From: Onishia taeanensis | GTDB taxonomy: Bacteria > Pseudomonadota > Gammaproteobacteria > Pseudomonadales > Halomonadaceae | DNA length: 36,249 nt | Direction: 5' to 3' | Assembly: GCF_013349955.1 (NCBI RefSeq) | Contig: NZ_JABVXC010000021.1 | Coordinates: 1-36,249, forward strand | In this document: one piece after another, positions 23,649 through 31,955 of the stretch | How positions within the stretch are numbered: the first letter of the stretch is position 1 | Layout: each line of letters starts with the position of its first letter | Notes under the pieces: generated by a model | Told to the model about the DNA's origin: nothing | The model's database searches: none | What the model saw: only the letters and a program-made list of their open reading frames with translations | Program-made: the position numbers and the translations under genes

Positions 23649-24509
23649 TCAGGCCGCCGGCCAGGCCGTCAGCACCGCCTCCAGCAGCCGGCTGGCCGGC
23701 CGCTGCCGACTCCACAAGAGCCCGACCCGATCACCGTGCCCCGGCAGGCGGTGTGCCACGACCATCGGGGTCAACCGCCTCGCGGCGGCCTCCGGCATCA
23801 CTCCGACGCCGTGGCCCGCGACCAGCAGCTCACCTAGGGCGTCGATGGAATTGGCCTCGAAGGTAGGCTCAATGGCAAGTCCCTGCTCGGCCAGCCGGGA
23901 CTCGAGCAGCTGGCGGTTGTGCATCTCAGGCGTCAGCAGGCAGAGCGGGTATGCCAACAAATGCGACCAGTCCGGGTGCTCTGGCAGGCTGAAGTGCGCG
24001 GGCGCCGCCACCAGGGCCGGCGCTTCCTCGATCATGGGCCGGAAGGCAAAACCCGCCATCGCCGGGGTATCCAGATAACCGACCACCAGATCCAGGGCGC
24101 CATTGGCGAGCCCTTGGGCCAGATCCGGCGTCGCCTGCTCGCGCAGACGGATGGAGAGCCCCGGATGGGCGCGGCGCAGGGCCCCAAGGCGACCGACCAT
24201 CTCCCCCAGCGCAGTGGGAATCACCCCCAGGGTCAGTCGCCCCTCCAGCGGTGCCTCGAGGGACAGCTCGCCGCGCAGAGCGGCATACTCATCGAGGATG
24301 CGCCGGGCATGCGCCAGCACCCGTTCGCCTTCCGGCGTAAAGCCCTCGAAGCGGCGGCTGCGCCGGATCAGGCGGGTATCGAGTTCTTCCTCGAGCTGGC
24401 GCAGACACGCCGAGAGCGTCGGCTGCGTCACATGGCAAGCGGCGGCCGCGCGCCCGAAGTGGCGCTCGCGGGCAAGCGCAGCGAGAAAGGCGAGCTGGCG
24501 ATGGTCCAA
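23649..24509 (-). CDS. LysR-family regulator next to fdhD
   Basis: 286-residue LysR regulator with the helix-turn-helix at residues 1-60 (HFGRAAAACHVTQPTLSACL) and a substrate-binding-like effector domain from about 88. It reads in the same direction as fdhD and the oxidoreductase, 263 bp upstream of fdhD. LysR genes are frequent neighbours of fdhD/FdhF-like pairs, so control of them is plausible. The separation and the tandem repeat between them suggest that fdhD has its own promoter. The effector is unknown. Confidence 0.87.
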   Translation of the reverse strand: MDHRQLAFLAALARERHFGRAAAACHVTQPTLSACLRQLEEELDTRLIRRSRRFEGFTPEGERVLAHARRILDEYAALRGELSLEAPLEGRLTLGVIPTALGEMVGRLGALRRAHPGLSIRLREQATPDLAQGLANGALDLVVGYLDTPAMAGFAFRPMIEEAPALVAAPAHFSLPEHPDWSHLLAYPLCLLTPEMHNRQLLESRLAEQGLAIEPTFEANSIDALGELLVAGHGVGVMPEAAARRLTPMVVAHRLPGHGDRVGLLWSRQRPASRLLEAVLTAWPAA

Positions 24510-24671
24510 AGGTGTCTCCGCAACGCTTTAAGGTCAGAAAAGTGCCCCGATGGGCCTCGACTCATGGGCCTCGATCGCTCAGGCGATTCAAGCGACACCG
24601 ATGACACTGGCAGCGGGTGCTTGATAGGCGCCGGCTGATACACTGGGCCATTGCCGCCAAGGAAGCCTATC

Positions 24672-26519
24672 TTGTCACCACCGCCCTCCCCCACGCCAGG
24701 CCGCTTCTCGAGCTTCATCGGCGTGTTTCGCTACAGCCGCCGCGCCCTGTCACTGGTCTGGGATACCTCCAGGGGCCTGACCCTGGGTCTGGCACTTTGC
24801 ACCCTGGTCGCCGGCGTACTGCCGGCGGTAGCGGCCTATGTGGGCCAGTTGATCGTCGATGCGGTCGTGGCCGCCATGGATGGCTACAAGGCAGCGGCCG
24901 AGCCCTCACTGCTCGACAGCGCCCTGCCGGTGCTTAAATACGTGGTGCTCGAGGGACTGATCATTGCCCTGATCGACCTGGCCCAGCGCGGTCTCTCGGC
25001 CCAGCAATCGCTGCTGCGGGCGCTGCTTGGCCAGAAGGTCAACGTGATGATTCTGGAGAAAGCCGGCACTCTGTCGCTCGCCCAGTTCGAGGACTCGGAG
25101 TTCTACGACAAGCTGACCAGGGCCCGCCGCGAGGCCTCGACCCGGCCACTGGCGCTGGTCAACAAGACCTTCGGGCTCTTGCAGAACGGCATCTCGCTTG
25201 CCAGTTTCGCGGTGCTGCTGGTGCAGTTTTCCCCCTGGGCGATCGCCATCTTGGTGATCGGTGCCCTGCCGGTGTTTATCTCCGAGGCGAAGTTCTCCGG
25301 CGATGCCTTCCGGCTGTTTCGTTGGCGCTCACCGCAGACGCGCATGCAGATGTATCTGGAGACCGTGCTGGCTCGCGAAGACAGCATCAAGGAGGTCAAG
25401 CTCTTCGGCCTCGAACCCTTGTTCCTCAAGCGCTACCGGGACATCTTCAAGGGGCTCTACGCCGAGGACCGCCGTCTGACGATTCGCCGCGACGCCTGGG
25501 GCTTTTTGCTCGGCCTGCTGGGCACTCTGGCCTTCTACGGCGCCTATGCCTGGGTGGTGATCGATACCGTGATCGGACGGCTGACCCTTGGCCAGATGAC
25601 CATGTACCTGATGGTCTTCAAGCAGGGCCAGGCGGCGCTCTCGGCGAGCCTCACCGCCGTCAGCGGCATGTACGAGGACAACCTCTATCTCTCGAATCTC
25701 TATGAATACCTGGAGCAGCCGGTGGAAAAAGCGGCCGGCACGCTGACCCAGGGCGAGCATCCCGGCGACGGCATTCGCTTCGAACGGGTTGGCTTCACCT
25801 ACCCCGGCGCCGAGACGCCGGTGCTCACCGATATCAGCCTTCACCTGCGCCCGGGCCAGAGCCTGGCGCTGGTCGGTGAAAACGGTTCCGGCAAGACCAC
25901 CCTGATCAAGCTGCTGACGCGCCTCTATCCGCCCAGCGAAGGCCGTATCCTGCTCGACGGCAGCCCGCTTCAAGACTGGGACGTTCAGGCCCTGCGCCGA
26001 CGCATCGGCGTGATCTTTCAAGACTTCGTGCGCTATCAGCTGCAGGTGGGCGAAAACCTCGGCGTCGGCAATGTCGATGCCTTCTCCGACGAAGCCCGCT
26101 GGCGCTATGCCGCCGAGCATGGGCTCGCCGACGACTTCATCGCCCAGATGCCGGCAGGCTACGAAACCCAGTTGGGGCGTTGGTTCAAAGGCGGCCAGGA
26201 GCTGTCTGGCGGTCAGTGGCAGAAGGTGGCCCTGTCACGGGCCTACATGCGTGAAGACGCCGATATCCTGGTGCTGGATGAACCCACGGCGGCCATGGAC
26301 GCCGCCGCCGAGGCCCGAGTCTATGCCCGCTTCCGCGAACACCGCCGCGACAAGATGACCATCCTGATCTCGCACCGCTTCTCGACCGTACGTGCGGCCG
26401 ACCAGATACTGGTCATCGACCGGGGACGGATCATCGAGCGCGGCGACCACGAGCACCTGCTGGCCGAGAACGGCCGCTATGCCCAGCTCTTCCGACTGCA
26501 GGCCGAGGGCTATCGCTGA
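24672..26519 (+). CDS. ABC transporter with fused permease and ATPase domains (MsbA/HlyB-like half-exporter)
   Basis: 615-residue half-exporter. Six membrane helices span about residues 25-310. The ATPase domain has Walker A GENGSGKTT near 402-410, signature ELSGGQWQKVALSRAY, Walker B ILVLDEPTAAMD and the SHRFSTVR switch. It should work as a homodimer. There is no suitable ATG. The TTG at 24672 is preferred because GGAAG lies six bases upstream, whereas an earlier TTG at 24651 has no ribosome site. The cargo cannot be read from the sequence: lipid, drug or peptide are all possible, and there is no C39 peptidase domain. It is divergent from the LysR gene and stands alone. Confidence 0.87.
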   Translation: MSPPPSPTPGRFSSFIGVFRYSRRALSLVWDTSRGLTLGLALCTLVAGVLPAVAAYVGQLIVDAVVAAMDGYKAAAEPSLLDSALPVLKYVVLEGLIIALIDLAQRGLSAQQSLLRALLGQKVNVMILEKAGTLSLAQFEDSEFYDKLTRARREASTRPLALVNKTFGLLQNGISLASFAVLLVQFSPWAIAILVIGALPVFISEAKFSGDAFRLFRWRSPQTRMQMYLETVLAREDSIKEVKLFGLEPLFLKRYRDIFKGLYAEDRRLTIRRDAWGFLLGLLGTLAFYGAYAWVVIDTVIGRLTLGQMTMYLMVFKQGQAALSASLTAVSGMYEDNLYLSNLYEYLEQPVEKAAGTLTQGEHPGDGIRFERVGFTYPGAETPVLTDISLHLRPGQSLALVGENGSGKTTLIKLLTRLYPPSEGRILLDGSPLQDWDVQALRRRIGVIFQDFVRYQLQVGENLGVGNVDAFSDEARWRYAAEHGLADDFIAQMPAGYETQLGRWFKGGQELSGGQWQKVALSRAYMREDADILVLDEPTAAMDAAAEARVYARFREHRRDKMTILISHRFSTVRAADQILVIDRGRIIERGDHEHLLAENGRYAQLFRLQAEGYR

Positions 26520-26543
26520 TCGCACGGCAAGGGGTATATAAAA

Positions 26544-26565
26544 AACATCACTTCATCATGATGTT
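26544..26565. promoter_or_regulatory. Inverted repeat upstream of the homocysteine methyltransferase gene
   Basis: AACATCA and TGATGTT (7-bp arms, 8-bp spacer) lie 66 bp before the chosen start, in a short AT-rich patch. It may be an operator. It does not match the MetR or MetJ consensus that I know. Confidence 0.35.
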
Positions 26566-26630
26566 ATCCTGCCACTTTCTTTATCATGCGCCTCCTGTCG
26601 ATGCTCTATACCAGACGAGGAGGCTTCCCG

Positions 26631-27593
26631 ATGCCGACCCAAGACCCTATCGCCGCCGGCCTCGCCCGCGCACCCTATCTGATCGTCGACGGGGCCCTGG
26701 CCACGGAGCTGCAGACCCGCGGCCATGACCTTAGCGGTGACCTCTGGTCAGCACGCCTGCTGCGTGATGACCCGGCGGCCATCCGCGACGTGCATACGGC
26801 CTACTTTTCAGCAGGCGCCGATATCGCCATCACCGCCAGCTACCAGGCCACCGTCGAAGGCTTCATGCGCCTGGGGCTCGATGCGGCCAGTGCCGAGGCG
26901 CTGATTCGGCGCTCGGTGACGCTGGCGAAGCAAGCCCGCGATGCGCACTGGGCCAAGCACGCAAGCGACCACATCCCCTATCCGCTGGTGGCTGCCTCGG
27001 TGGGACCCTATGGCGCCTATCTCGCCGATGGCAGCGAGTACCGTGGCGACTATGGCCTCGACCGGGCGGCACTCGCCGACTTCCATCGCCCCCGGCTCGC
27101 CACCCTGCTCGAAACGCAACCGGACCTGCTGGCCATCGAGACCCTACCGAGCCTCGACGAGGCGCTGGCACTTGCCGAGCTGGTCGCAGAACGCCCCGGC
27201 ACACAGGCCTGGATCACCTTCTCCGCCCGCGACGGCCAGCACATTAGTGATGGCACCCCGATTGCCGAGTGCGCACGCGCGCTGCGTGACCGCCCCGGCA
27301 TCTGCGCCATCGGTATCAACTGCACGGCCCTCGAGCACATCGAGTCGCTGATCGGCGAAATCCGCACCCAGTGCACCCTGCCGATCATCGTCTATCCCAA
27401 CTCCGGTGAGCACTACGACGCCGAAACCAAGCGCTGGCTGGCCGGCTGTGCAAGCGCTCAGGCACCCTCTAACCTGGCTGAAGGCGCCTCGCGCTGGCTT
27501 GCTGCCGGCGCCACAGTGATCGGCGGCTGCTGTCGTACCGGCCCCGACGACATCGCGACACTCGCCCAGCATCGTCGGGCGGCTGATCAGTAA
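26631..27593 (+). CDS. mmuM: Homocysteine S-methyltransferase
   Basis: 320-residue zinc enzyme that methylates homocysteine to methionine using S-methylmethionine or S-adenosylmethionine, close in length to E. coli MmuM (310). The three zinc cysteines are present: Cys231 in GINC, and Cys300 and Cys301 in GGCCR. The N-terminal DGALATELQ and the ASVGPYGAYLADGSEYRG loop are family signatures. The ATG at 26631 is preferred over 26586 because GAGGAGG lies about eight bases upstream. No S-methylmethionine permease is adjacent. It is the last backbone gene before the rearranged region. Confidence 0.93.
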   Translation: MPTQDPIAAGLARAPYLIVDGALATELQTRGHDLSGDLWSARLLRDDPAAIRDVHTAYFSAGADIAITASYQATVEGFMRLGLDAASAEALIRRSVTLAKQARDAHWAKHASDHIPYPLVAASVGPYGAYLADGSEYRGDYGLDRAALADFHRPRLATLLETQPDLLAIETLPSLDEALALAELVAERPGTQAWITFSARDGQHISDGTPIAECARALRDRPGICAIGINCTALEHIESLIGEIRTQCTLPIIVYPNSGEHYDAETKRWLAGCASAQAPSNLAEGASRWLAAGATVIGGCCRTGPDDIATLAQHRRAADQ

Positions 27594-27898
27594 CATGGTA
27601 TCCGCCAGAACTCACACGCTGGCGGTCTTCTCCAAGCACGCGGATGCGGGCTGTCACCAAGCGAGGGTTATCGCGGCGCAAATGACCGGGTAGCCCTATT
27701 GAGTGCGATGACCATATGCCAGTACTCGTGGCGTGAGATATCTTCTACCGCTAGGAACTGGCTTCCTCACTCCCCGGCATCAGCTACAGCGTGGCCGGCG
27801 ACGATCTGCTACGAGCCCTGATCGAAGGCCTAGAGCACTCGCTGGCCTTGCTATTTTTTCCTTCCGGCGCATGAGAGGTTGATAAGCTTCAACCACTC
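27594..27898. other. Degenerate stretch after mmuM
   Basis: No intact gene. A weak hairpin at 27602-27625 (CCGCCAG/CTGGCGG) could terminate mmuM. A plus-strand open frame at about 27755-27874 reads like a protein tail (ELASSLPGISYSVAGDDLL and onward to a stop) but has no start, so it is probably a remnant of a lost gene. I cannot name its family. Confidence 0.4.
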
Positions 27899-27965
27899 AT
27901 AGTTACCGGTCGGTAACTATTTAAACGTCACGCCTCTCGTAGCGTCATAAATTATCGATCAGTAA
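27899..27965. promoter_or_regulatory. Twin operators upstream of the broken hipB
   Basis: A perfect palindrome with 10-bp arms (ATAGTTACCG-GT-CGGTAACTAT, 27899-27920) and a second site TTATCGATCAGTAA (27952-27965) share the 14-bp pattern TTAYCGRTCRGTAA, with centres 49 bp apart. They sit directly upstream of the antitoxin remnant, as expected for HipB autoregulation. Confidence 0.6.
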
Positions 27966-27989
27966 TTGCAATACTGGAAGTCACGACAC

Positions 27990-28253
27990 ATGACCGGCTC
28001 CACCCCACTCAAAACGCTTGACGACCGCATTCGTCACAGTGAAAACCTTGGCAAACTCGTACGCCAGGCACGTGCCGAACAATCATTGCTACAGATCAAT
28101 TTGGCCGGGCTGGCCGGTACTGGAAACCGTTTCATCGTTGATCTGAAGCGAGGTTAACCGACGCTACAGCTCCAGAAAGTTCTAGACGTACTGGATCTCA
28201 TGGGCCTCGAAGTCATCGTGCAGTGCAAGGGGACACATCAAGATGGCGAGTGA
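27990..28253 (+). pseudogene. hipB-like antitoxin, interrupted by an in-frame stop
   Basis: From the ATG at 27990 the frame encodes an XRE-type DNA-binding domain with LGKLVRQARAEQSLLQINLA and GTGNRFIVDLKRG, typical of HipB antitoxins. A TAA at 28155-28157 interrupts it, after which the same frame continues with PTLQLQKVLDVLDLMGLEV and ends at a TGA at 28251. That continuation is the normal C-terminal half of this family, so one premature stop has inactivated the gene or split it. GGAAG lies about 10 bases before the ATG. An ATG at 28243 that overlaps the end is in the right place for hipA but meets a stop after seven codons (MASDEAP), so the toxin gene is essentially gone. Confidence 0.7.
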
Positions 28254-28315
28254 CGAGGCCCCCTAAGCCATGCCCCCGCTCCCTCGAATGATTGCCTATT
28301 GATAGCCTCTGGTGA

Positions 28316-28408
28316 TCACACCTGCTCAATAACGCGGCAACGGTAAGGTTTTAATCCTCGGGATAATTTTTCGTCTTTAAGCGCCTGAACCAGGCGATCA
28401 CTGAACAT
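28316..28408 (-). CDS. Possible 30-residue small ORF or gene fragment
   Basis: The minus-strand frame starts MFSDRLVQALKDEKLS and ends RVIEQV-stop. The amphipathic, charged composition looks protein-like, but there is only a weak GGA ribosome site and no family I recognise. It may be the truncated start of a lost gene rather than a true small protein. Confidence 0.25.
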   Translation of the reverse strand: MFSDRLVQALKDEKLSRGLKPYRCRVIEQV

Positions 28409-28438
28409 CGGAGTCCATGGCCAGCTCGGCGACCCTCT

Positions 28439-28512
28439 CTGAATGCAGTATAATCGCCTGGAGACTGAGCCTGATCACTATTCGTAACAGCATTTGAGTT
28501 ATCGGTTGCCAT
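28439..28512 (-). pseudogene. Truncated paralogue of the 96-residue protein gene, cut by IS30
   Basis: Starting at the ATG at 28512, the minus strand reads MATDNSNAVTNSDQAQSPG and a few more residues before homology ends. This is nearly identical to the N-terminus of the protein at 35472-35762. Over the 66 bases 28451-28516 aligned with 35701-35766, I count five differences. The match runs to the last base before the IS30 inverted repeat, so the insertion removed the ribosome site. On the other side homology stops after about 24 codons, so only a stub is left. Confidence 0.85.
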
Positions 28513-28516
28513 CCTT

Positions 28517-29611
28517 GGCGGTCTCAAGTTCCAAGTGCAACGCTATTGAAGGGTGCCGGGACCAGCGACCGATTTCTTGAGCACCTCGGCGTACACTTCC
28601 AGTGGCGTGCGCCAGTCCAGTGTCTTGCGCGGCCGCGTGTTTAGTGAGTCCGTGATCGCGTCGAGTTCTTCCTGGCTGTAGACAGAAAGATCTGTGCCTT
28701 TCGGCAGGTACTGCCGTAACAGCCCGTTGGTGTTCTCATTCGAGCCCCGCTGCCATTGGCTATGCGGGTCAGCGAAGTAGATGGCCGTACCGGTCTTTTG
28801 GGTGATCTCGGCATGTTTAACCATCTCCCTGCCTTGATCGTACGTCATGGACAGACGCAGGGATCGAGGCACTTCATTAAGTTTGTCGCTGAAGCCAACC
28901 GCCGCTGCCGTAGCAGTGGTGCCATCCACCTTCGCCAGGGTCACCAGCCGCGTGGTGCGCTCCACCAATGTACCGACCGCGGAGCGATTATTGGCGCCAA
29001 TGATGAGGTCGCCCTCCCAGTGGCCAGGCATCAAGCGGTCTTCGATCTCAGGCGGCCGCATGTGGATACTGACCAGATCGGGAATCTGCTGGCGTCGATC
29101 TGAGCCACGGCTGCGTGGCCGACGCTTGCCGTTGCCCTGCCGCAAACAGGCGATGAGCGCTTTTTTGAGGCTGCCACGGGGCATCTAGAGCGCGTTGTAG
29201 ATGGCCTCATGAGAAACTTGTCGATGTGAATCGTTGGGAGACATGCGTTTCAGTGTGCGGGCTATTTGCTGCGGTGACCAGTACTTGCGCAGCAGATGGA
29301 CCACGACCTCGAACAACTCGCCGTTGGGATGCAGCTTGGGGCGCTGACGTGGCCGATGACGCGTTAGGCGGACCCGGTAGCCGGCGAGACTGGCATCGTA
29401 GCCTTTGATGGAGTCAATCGTATGGCGAGCGATTTCACGCGATACGGTACTCGGGGCACGGCCCAGATGACAGGCGATAGTTCGGATCGATTGAGTCGTT
29501 CGCATCATCATGATGGCAGCTCGGTCTTCAACAGTGAGATGGCGGTAGCAGTAGGTCATGGCAACACCGTACCTGATGGGTTACGTGTTGCACTTGGTCA
29601 TTGAGACCGCC
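28517..29611 (-). mobile_element. IS30-family insertion sequence, copy 1 (1,095 bp, transposase with amber codon)
   Basis: Terminal inverted repeats at 28517-28541 and 29587-29611 match at 22 of 25 positions and start GGCGGTCTCAA. The single transposase gene fills the inside. I see no matching target duplication: the flanks are CTT on the left and TAC on the right. This suggests an old insertion or a later rearrangement at one end. Confidence 0.9.
28543..29559 (-). pseudogene. IS30-family transposase with in-frame amber stop
   Basis: The frame from the ATG at 29559 encodes the IS30 N-terminal HTH (HLTVEDRAAIMMMR, HLGRAPSTVSREIARH) and runs to a TAG at 29185-29187. It then continues in the same frame from the next codon with MPRGSLKKALIACLRQ to the stop at 28543. 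The catalytic D-D-E residues are all in the second part: Asp in GHWEGDLIIG, Asp in MTYDQG and Glu in SNENTNG. Apart from the single amber codon, the 338-codon frame is intact, so the element is either recently inactivated or depends on suppression. Confidence 0.9.
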
Positions 29612-29646
29612 TACTCTTCAGTATTGATTTTCATTGCCATATCCAT
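29611..29646 (-). pseudogene. Possible start of a gene truncated by IS30 copy 1
   Basis: Just after the LysE stop, a minus-strand ATG at 29646 opens MDMAMKINTEE and is closed by a TAG whose last base is the first base of the IS30 terminal repeat. The position and direction suggest the N-terminus of a third gene of the radical SAM/LysE unit, the rest of which was lost to the insertion. The ribosome site is weak and the fragment too short to identify. Confidence 0.25.
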
Positions 29647-29678
29647 TCCAACTTGAGGCCAACATATATAGGCCGGAA

Positions 29679-30290
29679 TCAACCAAAAATTACGACCCAG
29701 CCAAGAACTAAGAAGACAATTGAAACAGCAAGCCTCCCATGCTTTTCATAGTTATCACCCCCGAGCAGATGGTTTTTTATTTTGGATGAGATCAATACGA
29801 TCAGAACATCTCCTAGCGACATAACCAGATTGGCGAGAGTTCCAATAACAAACAGCATCAGGACAGGATTGTCAGCTTCTTGAGGAAGAAACTGGGGAAT
29901 GAATGCGAGATAAAATAGCGAACTCTTAGGGTTCAGCACCTCTACAAGAGAGCTCTCCTTAAAAGAAGATGGTCGAACACACGCCATCTTGCCAGCTTCA
30001 AATTCATGCGCCCAGAATTGATATAGCTTACGAAAACCTAGATATAGAAAATAGCCACCACCTGCAAAACGCAAACAATCAAACAGCACTGGACTGGTGA
30101 GCAAAAAGCTGGCTACTCCGGTCGCAGCAATTATCACATGCACCTGCGAGCCACAGAAAACACCAACCACTACCCTGAAGCCTGCAGCTTCCCCCTCCGC
30201 CACGGTTCTTGAGATCGTGTAGAGCATCGCCGGCCCCGGCACAAATGCAAATACCAGGCAAGAGCTGAAAAAAAGCATGTAGTTTCCCAT
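29679..30290 (-). CDS. LysE-family exporter of the low-GC radical SAM unit
   Basis: 203-residue membrane protein with five or six hydrophobic helices. The FVPGPAMLYTISRTVAEG start and the LVEVLNPKSSLFYLAFIPQF block are the two hallmarks of LysE/RhtB exporters. It starts two bases after the stop of the radical SAM gene, so the two are translationally coupled. Base composition is clearly more AT-rich than the flanking backbone, and it is not a close relative of the LysE-family protein at 11355-11975. From the coupling I infer that it exports a product of the radical SAM enzyme, most simply a modified amino acid or small peptide-like compound. Confidence 0.87.
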   Translation of the reverse strand: MGNYMLFFSSCLVFAFVPGPAMLYTISRTVAEGEAAGFRVVVGVFCGSQVHVIIAATGVASFLLTSPVLFDCLRFAGGGYFLYLGFRKLYQFWAHEFEAGKMACVRPSSFKESSLVEVLNPKSSLFYLAFIPQFLPQEADNPVLMLFVIGTLANLVMSLGDVLIVLISSKIKNHLLGGDNYEKHGRLAVSIVFLVLGWVVIFG

Positions 30291-30292
30291 GG

Positions 30293-31867
30293 CTATAGCT
30301 CATCGCCTACTACAATTCCAAGATTTTTACTATAGCTCCTGATCTCATCTCTTACAGAAGCTATATCAGCTTTGCACAAAGCTGGCATCATAGCCCTGAC
30401 GTAGTCATTTATTGCAGTGTCTCGGTCAAATATATCTTTATCCTGATAATAACAAGCCACTTCATACAACACCGCGTCTTCAGAAACCTCAAGCCCAAGA
30501 GATTTTGCTTCTCGCTTTGCCGCTTCAGGGTTTATTAAATATTCATAATCCTTAGACCCTGGCTCCGGGGAAAGCATCTCCACGTCGGCGCTAACAATTA
30601 CATCCCTGCCCATTTCCAATATTTTCTTATACTCTCTCACATTCTCATCAAGCAGTTCTTTATTCATTCCTATATGGCCAAGAACAAATCCTGCCTTAAT
30701 TTTCACGCCAAATTTCCGAGCATTCTTTATGGCACTAATATTTGCCATATACATACTTTCAGATGAGGCAATAACACTCTTCTTTCTTAGCGGCTTCTTA
30801 AGGGCTTGCAGTGACCTTATGGCGCCGGCATCAATTCCAACAAACAGAACCTTGAAGCCAATGCTTGCCATAGCTTCCATTACATTACGCTTTTCCATAC
30901 CATCAGCCCTAGCATACCCAACTAGCATTGGACGCTTATGGGTCGGCAAGTCCAACCACCATTTGGGCTTAAATTTATCCATATCTAAAAGTAGGCGGGC
31001 AAACGTTAACGGGAGCTCATCTGCCGTTATATACAAATAGTCATATCCATTATCATGAGCAGCCTTTATTGCACTCCAGGCCTGCTCATGATGAAGATAA
31101 TTTCTCCACATCCCTCCATACTGGATAGAACAAAATGAACATGCATCATCTCCCTTGAATTTTATACAACCTCTGGCGATTTCTACAGGCACCCCGGACG
31201 TCACAAAACGCTGGGTTAAATCATGAATCCTACCGGTTAATCGCGCTTGAAAGTTCTTCTTGTAAACATCAGCATGATCAAACACTTTATCTATCAGAGA
31301 ATAATCTATATGGTGATTTATTTCTTCACCTCCCCCATTCGCAGGATTTATAATATCTTTTGTCACCAATGATGGTAACCTACGGCTGACATGTCCGTGA
31401 TCCCTTATGTCATCCAACAAGCATTTTAAAGTTTGATAAACCTCATTACCAACCACCCCGTAATCAACAGACCAGTACCTTTTCATTATCTCTTTATGCA
31501 TGACACTAAAATGATCATTGCCAAAAATGGTCTTTATTTCTTCATCTACTGACTTTGCAAATTCCCCGACATAAAGACAGGAATCAAAATTTGCAGTTAT
31601 CGCACTTAAGCAAACTGCCAGAATTTTATCTGCATTTTCCCGAACATAAACAAAAAGCTCATCAATAGGAACAGCCACCCCGTCAAAATAGACAGATTCA
31701 TACCCAAATTTACCCACATACGACGCAAGAGAAAGGACCCCAAGATGGGGAAAATTAGCCCAGTCAGTATGCTGAACACCTTTTGCAACTGATCCTTCAC
31801 CACTTTCAAGATTCGCGAAAAAATCGTCTGAATTAGCGGGATTAACAAAAACCACTATATTTCTCAT
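30293..31867 (-). CDS. Radical SAM enzyme with B12-binding-like N-terminal domain and CX8CX2C cluster motif
   Basis: 524 residues from the chosen ATG, which has GGAGAGGG upstream; an in-frame GTG at 31882 is less likely. Residues 1-150 resemble the Rossmann cobalamin-binding domain of BchE-type enzymes (FPHLGVLSLASYVGKFGYESVYFDG, and a GNDHF...VDYGVVGNEV segment like the usual GGPH...VDYVVRGEGE), although no clear base-off DxHxxG motif is visible. The radical SAM core follows with Cys234, Cys243 and Cys246 in ARGCIKFKGDDACSFCSIQY. That spacing is CX8CX2C instead of CX3CX2C, closest to the CX7CX2C of the RiPP maturation radical SAM group. The C-terminal 100 residues are not recognised. Low GC and IS30 boundaries point to horizontal acquisition. 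The substrate is unknown. Confidence 0.85.
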   Translation of the reverse strand: MRNIVVFVNPANSDDFFANLESGEGSVAKGVQHTDWANFPHLGVLSLASYVGKFGYESVYFDGVAVPIDELFVYVRENADKILAVCLSAITANFDSCLYVGEFAKSVDEEIKTIFGNDHFSVMHKEIMKRYWSVDYGVVGNEVYQTLKCLLDDIRDHGHVSRRLPSLVTKDIINPANGGGEEINHHIDYSLIDKVFDHADVYKKNFQARLTGRIHDLTQRFVTSGVPVEIARGCIKFKGDDACSFCSIQYGGMWRNYLHHEQAWSAIKAAHDNGYDYLYITADELPLTFARLLLDMDKFKPKWWLDLPTHKRPMLVGYARADGMEKRNVMEAMASIGFKVLFVGIDAGAIRSLQALKKPLRKKSVIASSESMYMANISAIKNARKFGVKIKAGFVLGHIGMNKELLDENVREYKKILEMGRDVIVSADVEMLSPEPGSKDYEYLINPEAAKREAKSLGLEVSEDAVLYEVACYYQDKDIFDRDTAINDYVRAMMPALCKADIASVRDEIRSYSKNLGIVVGDEL

Positions 31868-31916
31868 AACCACCCTCTCCACAAAATAAATGAATTAATA
31901 ACAAAATGCAGAGAGG

Positions 31917-31945
31917 TTGGAAAAAGGAAAAAATTAAGGTATGAT
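31917..31945 (+). promoter_or_regulatory. Candidate sigma-70 promoter of the LysR gene
   Basis: TTGGAA (31917-31922) and TATGAT (31940-31945) are separated by exactly 17 bp, about 30 bp upstream of the LysR start. Confidence 0.6.
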
Positions 31946-31955
31946 ATTAGTTTAA

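Larger units (their letters stand above)
28254..28515. other. Debris between the hip remnant and the IS30 element
   Basis: About 260 bp with no intact known gene. It contains a possible 30-codon minus-strand frame (28316-28408) and, at its right end, the beginning of a gene paralogous to the 96-residue protein encoded at 35472-35762. Both are described separately. Confidence 0.5.

Noticed and set aside
28510..29620. Target-site duplication flanking IS30 copy 1
   Set aside because: The bases adjoining the two terminal repeats do not match (CTT against TAC), so no duplication can be claimed. The same holds for copy 2.
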